NCBI GenBank assembly: GCA_964510225.1
Contig: CAZEAN010000084.1
Location: 1-25,286 of the forward strand
Reading direction: 5' to 3'
DNA length: 25,286 bases
Source of the DNA: CAZEAN01 sp964510225
GTDB lineage: Bacteria > Planctomycetota > Planctomycetia > Isosphaerales > Isosphaeraceae
Positions 25,003 through 25,286 of this stretch are shown here, piece after piece (the first letter of the stretch is position 1; each line of letters opens with the position of its first letter). The notes under the pieces were generated by a model. The model had not been told where the DNA came from. It ran no database searches and saw only the letters and a list, made by a program, of their open reading frames with translations. Position numbers and translations under genes: made by a program.

Positions 25003-25286
25003 TCGCCTCTCACCGTTATGCAGGACGAAGCGGGGTCCGAAACGGAATGGGCGAGACCCGGGTTTCCTTTGCGGCTGACACGCTTCGGACGCCAACGTTC
25101 TTCCGTGGAACGATGGCAGCCCCCCTGCTCTTCCGTGAGGCGATGGCCACCCTTCACGATTTAGTCGTCAGCGACTTTAGGTACCGACCGAAACCACGTC
25201 CCGATTACCGCGCTTGGCTCGAAACACAGGACCAACTCTTTCTGGCGAAACTGGCTTCCCAGGGCAAGAAAGATAAGTCACGATTC
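24999..25286 (+). CDS. Conserved-looking protein of unknown function (N-terminal 96 codons only)
   Basis: The frame starts at ATG 24999, overlaps the HEAT gene stop by 4 bp (ATGA), has AGGAGG six bases upstream, and stays open to the right edge for 96 codons. The visible part, soluble and without a signal peptide, contains RTPTFFRGTMAAPLLFREAM, TLHDLVVSDFRYRPKPRPDY and RAWLETQDQLFLAKLASQGK. It has many aromatic and basic residues and looks like the start of a folded, helical cytoplasmic protein. I do not recognise a named domain in this fragment. Given its coupling to a WGR-like/HEAT gene, it could be the N-terminus of a SWIM zinc-finger or another component of a MoxR/vWA-type system, but that is a guess to be tested on the sequence beyond the window. 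Confidence 0.75.
   Translation, partial: MIASHRYAGRSGVRNGMGETRVSFAADTLRTPTFFRGTMAAPLLFREAMATLHDLVVSDFRYRPKPRPDYRAWLETQDQLFLAKLASQGKKDKSRF

Noticed and set aside
1..25286. CRISPR arrays, tRNA/rRNA genes, insertion sequences and prophage genes
   Set aside because: Reading both strands by eye I saw no regularly spaced direct repeats, no cloverleaf-like sequence with CCA end, no transposase or integrase motifs and no terminal inverted repeats with target duplications.

Overview
The window comes from a member of the Planctomycetota. The marker families support this: paired DUF1592/DUF1552 proteins, DUF1501, DUF1549/DUF1553 with Big_2 domains, a planctomycete-type cytochrome c fused to WD40 repeats, PPC-domain secreted proteins, and a site-2 protease with a DUF6576-like tail. 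The DNA is moderately GC-rich and rich in GATC by eye. I see no rRNA, tRNA, CRISPR array, insertion sequence or prophage gene.

Layout. (1) 1-2104: a proline-rich secreted protein runs off the left edge on the minus strand. It is divergent from a small Gly/Tyr/Arg-rich secreted protein that is followed by a strong hairpin terminator. (2) 2105-3187: a minus-strand M50 membrane protease, then about 0.5 kb without a convincing gene. (3) 3715-9374, minus strand: a four-gene overlapping operon of ECF sigma factor, single-pass membrane protein (possible anti-sigma factor), a giant DUF1592-type cytochrome protein with an extra N-terminal coiled coil, and a DUF1552 Tat substrate. (4) 9878-18904, plus strand, divergent from (3): DNRLRE-type secreted protein, DUF1501, PPC-domain protein, DUF1549/DUF1553 protein, and cytochrome c/WD40/coiled-coil protein. 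Regions 3 and 4 together form a dense block of exported planctomycete-specific proteins, several with CxxCH-type heme motifs.

(5) 18.9-25.3 kb, plus strand: an ADP-ribosylation cassette. It holds a DraG-like ADP-ribosylglycohydrolase, a complete PARP1-like enzyme (WGR, regulatory and catalytic domains with an intact H-Y-E triad), a macro-domain protein with a basic tail, a large HEAT-repeat protein whose N-terminus looks like a diverged WGR domain, and the first 96 codons of another protein that is translationally coupled to the HEAT gene. This is the most interesting part of the window: a likely writer, two candidate erasers or readers, and a large scaffold, all co-directional and cytoplasmic. 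It differs completely from the exported proteins beside it. The WGR/HEAT combination recalls the MolR/YehI-type proteins that sit with MoxR-AAA, vWA and SWIM proteins in other bacteria. If that holds, the genes beyond the right edge should complete such a system.
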